This document shows positions 61,304-64,000 of a stretch of 64,000 nucleotides of DNA, piece after piece. This DNA comes from Anaerolineae bacterium (lineage in GTDB: Bacteria; Chloroflexota; Anaerolineae; Aggregatilineales; Phototrophicaceae). Position numbers and translations under genes: made by a program. A model generated the notes under the pieces. It searched no databases, was not told where the DNA came from, and worked only from the letters and a program-made list of their open reading frames with translations. How positions within the stretch are numbered: position 1 is the first letter of the stretch; every line of letters begins with the position of its first letter. Location of the stretch: contig JADLAY010000007.1 in assembly GCA_020849765.1 (NCBI GenBank), positions 62,001 through 126,000 on the forward strand, written 5' to 3'.

Positions 61304-61414
61304 CGCTCGCGCCAAAGCAAACCGAATCAAAAACAGTGTCTCCTTCATTCCCGGTCGTCGCGGCGCGTGCTATCATCGTGCGTCTACACTGCAATTATCG
61401 CAAGAAGGATGATC

Positions 61415-62179
61415 ATGCCCGCTCCGATTGCCGTTCAGCTTTATTCGCTTCGTGAAGCCTTGCAGGCAGACCCCGAACCGGTGTTCCGTCGCCTGGCAAA
61501 GACCGGCTTTGTCGGCGTCGAAACCTATCGCGGCCTCGATGCCTCGATGACCGTGCGCATGTGCCGTGAGTACGGCCTGGAGATCTGCGGGGCACATCTG
61601 CCGCCGCCGGTCGGGGATTCGCGCCAGGAGATCATCGACCTGGTGGTGCAGCTCGGCATCAAGAAGCTGATTGTGCCCTACATGGCGCCGGAGAATTTCT
61701 CCAGCATCAGCAGCATCCGGCGCATGTGCGAAACGATCAACGAAGGTGCGCGCTTGATGCTGCAGCACGGCTTCGAGTTCGGCTATCACAATCACTGGTT
61801 TGAACCGGCGTTGATCCAGGGCGAGGGGCGCACCGGCCTCGACATCATGCGCGAAAATCTCGATCCGGCAATCTTCTTCGAGGTCGATACCTACTGGGTG
61901 CAGGTTGCCGGGCAGGACCCTGCCGCGCTCGTACGCGACCTGGGCCCGCGCGCGCCGATGCTGCACATCAAGGACGGCCCGGCGTCGTCGGTTGAGGCGT
62001 CGATGGTCGCGGCCGGGCAGGGCGCCGTCAATATCCCGGCCATCATCGAGGCCGCGCCGAACGCTGAATGGGTCATCGTCGAGCTGGATCGCTGCGCCAC
62101 GGACATGATGACCGCCGTCGTCGAAAGCTACCGCTATCTGGTCGCCAGCGGATTGGCGACGGGCCGCGTCACGGCCTAG
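61415..62179 (+). CDS. Sugar phosphate isomerase/epimerase (xylose isomerase-like TIM barrel)
   Basis: 254 residues. ATG 61415 (MPAPIAVQLYSLREAL) has GAAGG at correct distance. The TIM-barrel family signature: VQLYSLRE at strand 1, GVETYRGLDA, GAHLPPPVGD, EFGYHNHWFEP (metal His), FFEVDTYWVQVAG, MLHIKDGP and WVIVELDR, with the metal-binding Glu/Asp/His set. It resembles myo-inosose-2-dehydratase/IolE-type and D-tagatose epimerase proteins. Exact sugar unknown. Confidence 0.88.
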   Translation: MPAPIAVQLYSLREALQADPEPVFRRLAKTGFVGVETYRGLDASMTVRMCREYGLEICGAHLPPPVGDSRQEIIDLVVQLGIKKLIVPYMAPENFSSISSIRRMCETINEGARLMLQHGFEFGYHNHWFEPALIQGEGRTGLDIMRENLDPAIFFEVDTYWVQVAGQDPAALVRDLGPRAPMLHIKDGPASSVEASMVAAGQGAVNIPAIIEAAPNAEWVIVELDRCATDMMTAVVESYRYLVASGLATGRVTA

Positions 62180-62204
62180 AGGCTGACATTTTGCATCAAT
62201 AGAT

Positions 62205-62505
62205 CAAGGCTCAAGTATCGAACGATTGATCGCTAACGGGCGGCAAACCGCCTCACGTTGCCGAGGGGCTTACGCTCTTTAAGAAAAATAATCGGATACC
62301 GATCGTAGGGTTTGCCATCAGTAAACCCAATTAAGGTATGCCGTTTAATTACTTAATCTGCATAAGCCCTCGGCTAAAGGTTCGGGCGGGAGGCCCCAAT
62401 TCAATTCATTCAAAGGGGCTTGCCCGCCCGCTAGACGCCGCCTGAGCACCCATCGGTAAGGTGGACAGTCTCATTTAGATCCACCCGTTCTGAGCTTGAG
62501 CCTTG
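62205..62505. ncRNA. ~300-nt structured non-coding element, probable RNA of unknown class
   Basis: Non-coding in all frames. Outer arms CAAGGCTCAAG (62205-62215) and CTTGAGCCTTG (62495-62505) are perfect inverses; GAACG (62220-62224) pairs with CGTTC (62486-62490). Inside are nested helices: AACGGGCGG-caaa-CCGCC..CGTT (62235-62259), GCCGAGGGGCTTA (62260-62272) with TAAGCCCTCGGC (62363-62374), ATCGG-ata-CCGAT, GGGTTT/AAACCC (62308-62328), ATTAAG/CTTAAT (62330-62357), CGGGCGGG (62383) with CCCGCCCG (62430) extended by GGCCCC/GGGGC, and GTGGA/TCCAC (62461-62484). This is a multi-branched RNA-like plan. No RT, IscB, TnpB or self-evident family is adjacent. Strand unknown; it precedes the HEAT gene on the plus strand. 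Confidence 0.6.
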
Positions 62506-62566
62506 TTATGTATTGCGGCAGGCACTTTGCGATACTAGCATCAGATCACTTTGGGAAGGGTTGAAA

Positions 62567-63973
62567 ATGAAGCTCTTTTCTAGACTGCCTAACGTTCAGA
62601 AGCTCAAATCCAAAGGTGATGTTCCTGGACTCATTGATGCACTAGACTATCGAGAGAATGAGTCGATTCGTATCATGGCTGCACAAGCTTTAGGCGAATT
62701 TATGTCTTCTGATACAACAGTGCCGTTGCTGACAGCGATGGCGACTGATAACCCCGCTGTACGCGAGGCTTGTATAAGCGCGTTGGTTAGAACACACACC
62801 CGTAAAGCAAACGCACTAACCGAACGGCTTAATGATCCCACGCTGGGGGAACCGGCTGAAGAAATATTGGTCCTCCTTGAGAACTGGGCTATCCCAGACC
62901 TGCTTGATGCCCTATTCGACTCCAATAGACGTCAGGCAGCACAAAGAATACTGACCTCGCTAGGTGAGCGAATTGTTGAACCATCGCTAGATTCGACATC
63001 AGCGGAGTACTGGTACTACATCCGTAACCAAACGCTGAGCTCGCCGGGTAAGCGAATTAGTGAACTCGCTGTCAAGACGTTGAAGTCAACCAAGCCATCG
63101 AACAATGCGACGGATGAAGGAAGGCTGATCATCGCCCACATGGTGCTTAAGTTTAGCGATTTATCAGCCGCCTCGATGTTGCAGGAGTTAAAGCACGAAG
63201 ACTTCCGGTCAGCAATCGTGGAGGCAATCCACGTCTACCAATGGAAACCATCGAATGAAGCCGAACGACTGTTCCGTGCTTGCGCCCTTTTGGACTGGAA
63301 CGAGCTGCGCCAATTTGGGGAAGCTGGGTTTTCGGCATTGATGATAATGAGAGAGACAGAAGACGATATAACGAAATCTTCCATTGACGAGGCGCTTACC
63401 GCCATCGGACAGACTTATGATCAGGAGTTCATCCGGCTGTGGCTTACCCGATTCTCGAGCGGACCCTCTCCTGTATCGAAGGATGCAGAGATGATGTTAA
63501 AACGGATTGATCCGGAATGGCCTATGAACTTACAGATCGTAAAGGACCACCTTCCGTTAATCCATCAATGGCTGTTCGAGCCTGCATGGTGGTCAACCTA
63601 TGCTTTTCAAATTATTGGAAATGCCGTAGATATTACCGCTATCAAGCCGATATTTGAGTTGTTAACAACCAATCAGGCGAACCATAAGAAGCAGTGCGCA
63701 AGCAAGCTGCAGAAGTCTGACTTGCCCAACTGTGACAAAGAACTACTCGAAAAGGTTCTTGAGACTTTGATGCAGTTATTAACGAAGGGCGCATCAAGTA
63801 TTCCCGATGATGATCTCCAGATTCTCTCTAACCTGGATGACCTGGGTTATATCTATCCGGATGTGGATTATTACCATGACTTCCATGGATGGAAGATAGG
63901 AAGCCTTAGCTCCTCATCGGTGCGTAGGCTTGCACAAGCGGAACTGGAATTGCGTTCTTCTACACTGGGATAG
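62567..63973 (+). CDS. HEAT-repeat protein of unknown partner
   Basis: 468 residues from ATG 62567 (AAGGG upstream), MKLFSRLPNVQKLKSKGDVPGLIDAL. The N-terminal ~150 residues show HEAT/PBS-lyase-like repeats (IRIMAAQALGEFMSSDTTVPLLTAMATDNPAVREACISAL). The rest is helical with weaker repeats. No TM, signal or catalytic motif. Such proteins bind other proteins. AT-rich against the backbone. The 5' flank is the structured element ending at 62505. Confidence 0.75.
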   Translation: MKLFSRLPNVQKLKSKGDVPGLIDALDYRENESIRIMAAQALGEFMSSDTTVPLLTAMATDNPAVREACISALVRTHTRKANALTERLNDPTLGEPAEEILVLLENWAIPDLLDALFDSNRRQAAQRILTSLGERIVEPSLDSTSAEYWYYIRNQTLSSPGKRISELAVKTLKSTKPSNNATDEGRLIIAHMVLKFSDLSAASMLQELKHEDFRSAIVEAIHVYQWKPSNEAERLFRACALLDWNELRQFGEAGFSALMIMRETEDDITKSSIDEALTAIGQTYDQEFIRLWLTRFSSGPSPVSKDAEMMLKRIDPEWPMNLQIVKDHLPLIHQWLFEPAWWSTYAFQIIGNAVDITAIKPIFELLTTNQANHKKQCASKLQKSDLPNCDKELLEKVLETLMQLLTKGASSIPDDDLQILSNLDDLGYIYPDVDYYHDFHGWKIGSLSSSSVRRLAQAELELRSSTLG

Positions 63974-64000
63974 CCCGATGTGCGTAGCATTTGCAGACGA

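Noticed and set aside
62205..62505. tmRNA, RNase P RNA, retron msr-msd or IscB omega RNA
   Set aside because: The conserved signatures of tmRNA and RNase P are absent, and no reverse transcriptase or IscB/TnpB gene is adjacent. It is left as an unknown structured element.

Overview
The window looks like chromosomal DNA of an uncultured or little-studied Chloroflexota bacterium, probably Anaerolineae-like. This is an inference from GC-rich codon use, the mixture of gene families (MinCDE, MreCD/PBP2/RodA, CUT1 sugar transport, AIPR, XisH/XisI, several MNT/HEPN pairs) and the palindromic spacer repeats. No 16S or ribosomal protein gene is present to test it. I see no rRNA, tRNA, CRISPR array or complete mobile element.

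Layout. 0-4 kb: a partial gene, a GNAT acetyltransferase, a ~131-bp tandem palindromic repeat array, an MFS exporter and a knotted-type carbamoyltransferase. 4.2-10 kb: an AT-rich AIPR phage-resistance gene, a DUF3124 lipoprotein, a K+/H+ antiporter, a DUF4926-MNT-HEPN cassette and a Mug-type glycosylase. 10-20 kb: a very large PAS/GAF histidine kinase, an exported hydrolase, carbamate kinase, the XisH/XisI pair, rodA and an ECF sigma/anti-sigma operon. 21-27 kb: minCDE, then a CUT1 sugar ABC operon with an attenuator-like hairpin after the binding-protein gene. 27.5-30 kb: a two-component system with a Met-rich sensor loop, followed by a Met-rich secreted protein (possible copper response). 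30-34 kb: mreC-mreD-PBP2 behind an extended -10 promoter. 34-40.5 kb: mostly single-gene housekeeping units, including a phosphohexomutase with an altered catalytic loop.

40.6-53.6 kb is more accessory. It holds an AT-rich membrane-anchored unknown, a glycosidase-SH3-SH3-C39-like fusion, an esterase operon, a CPBP protease followed by an in-frame remnant of another gene, an AT-rich protein with a HEPN-like motif next to an integrase remnant, and a large GT39-type membrane glycosyltransferase. 53.7-64 kb: a ClpA/B-like ATPase with a degenerate first ATPase site, two opposed MNT/HEPN modules, an APC-like permease with a large extra cytosolic domain flanked by two small paralogues of unknown function, a sugar isomerase, a ~300-nt multi-helix non-coding element (62205-62505), and a HEAT-repeat protein.

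Two themes stand out. Envelope growth and division genes (Min, Mre, RodA, PBP2) occupy several separate operons. Host-conflict genes (AIPR, three MNT/HEPN pairs, XisHI, a HEPN-like unknown beside an integrase scar) are scattered between them, and some of these are visibly AT-rich against the backbone. The best candidates for something undescribed are the structured element at 62205-62505 and the permease with flanking paralogues at 57747-61303.
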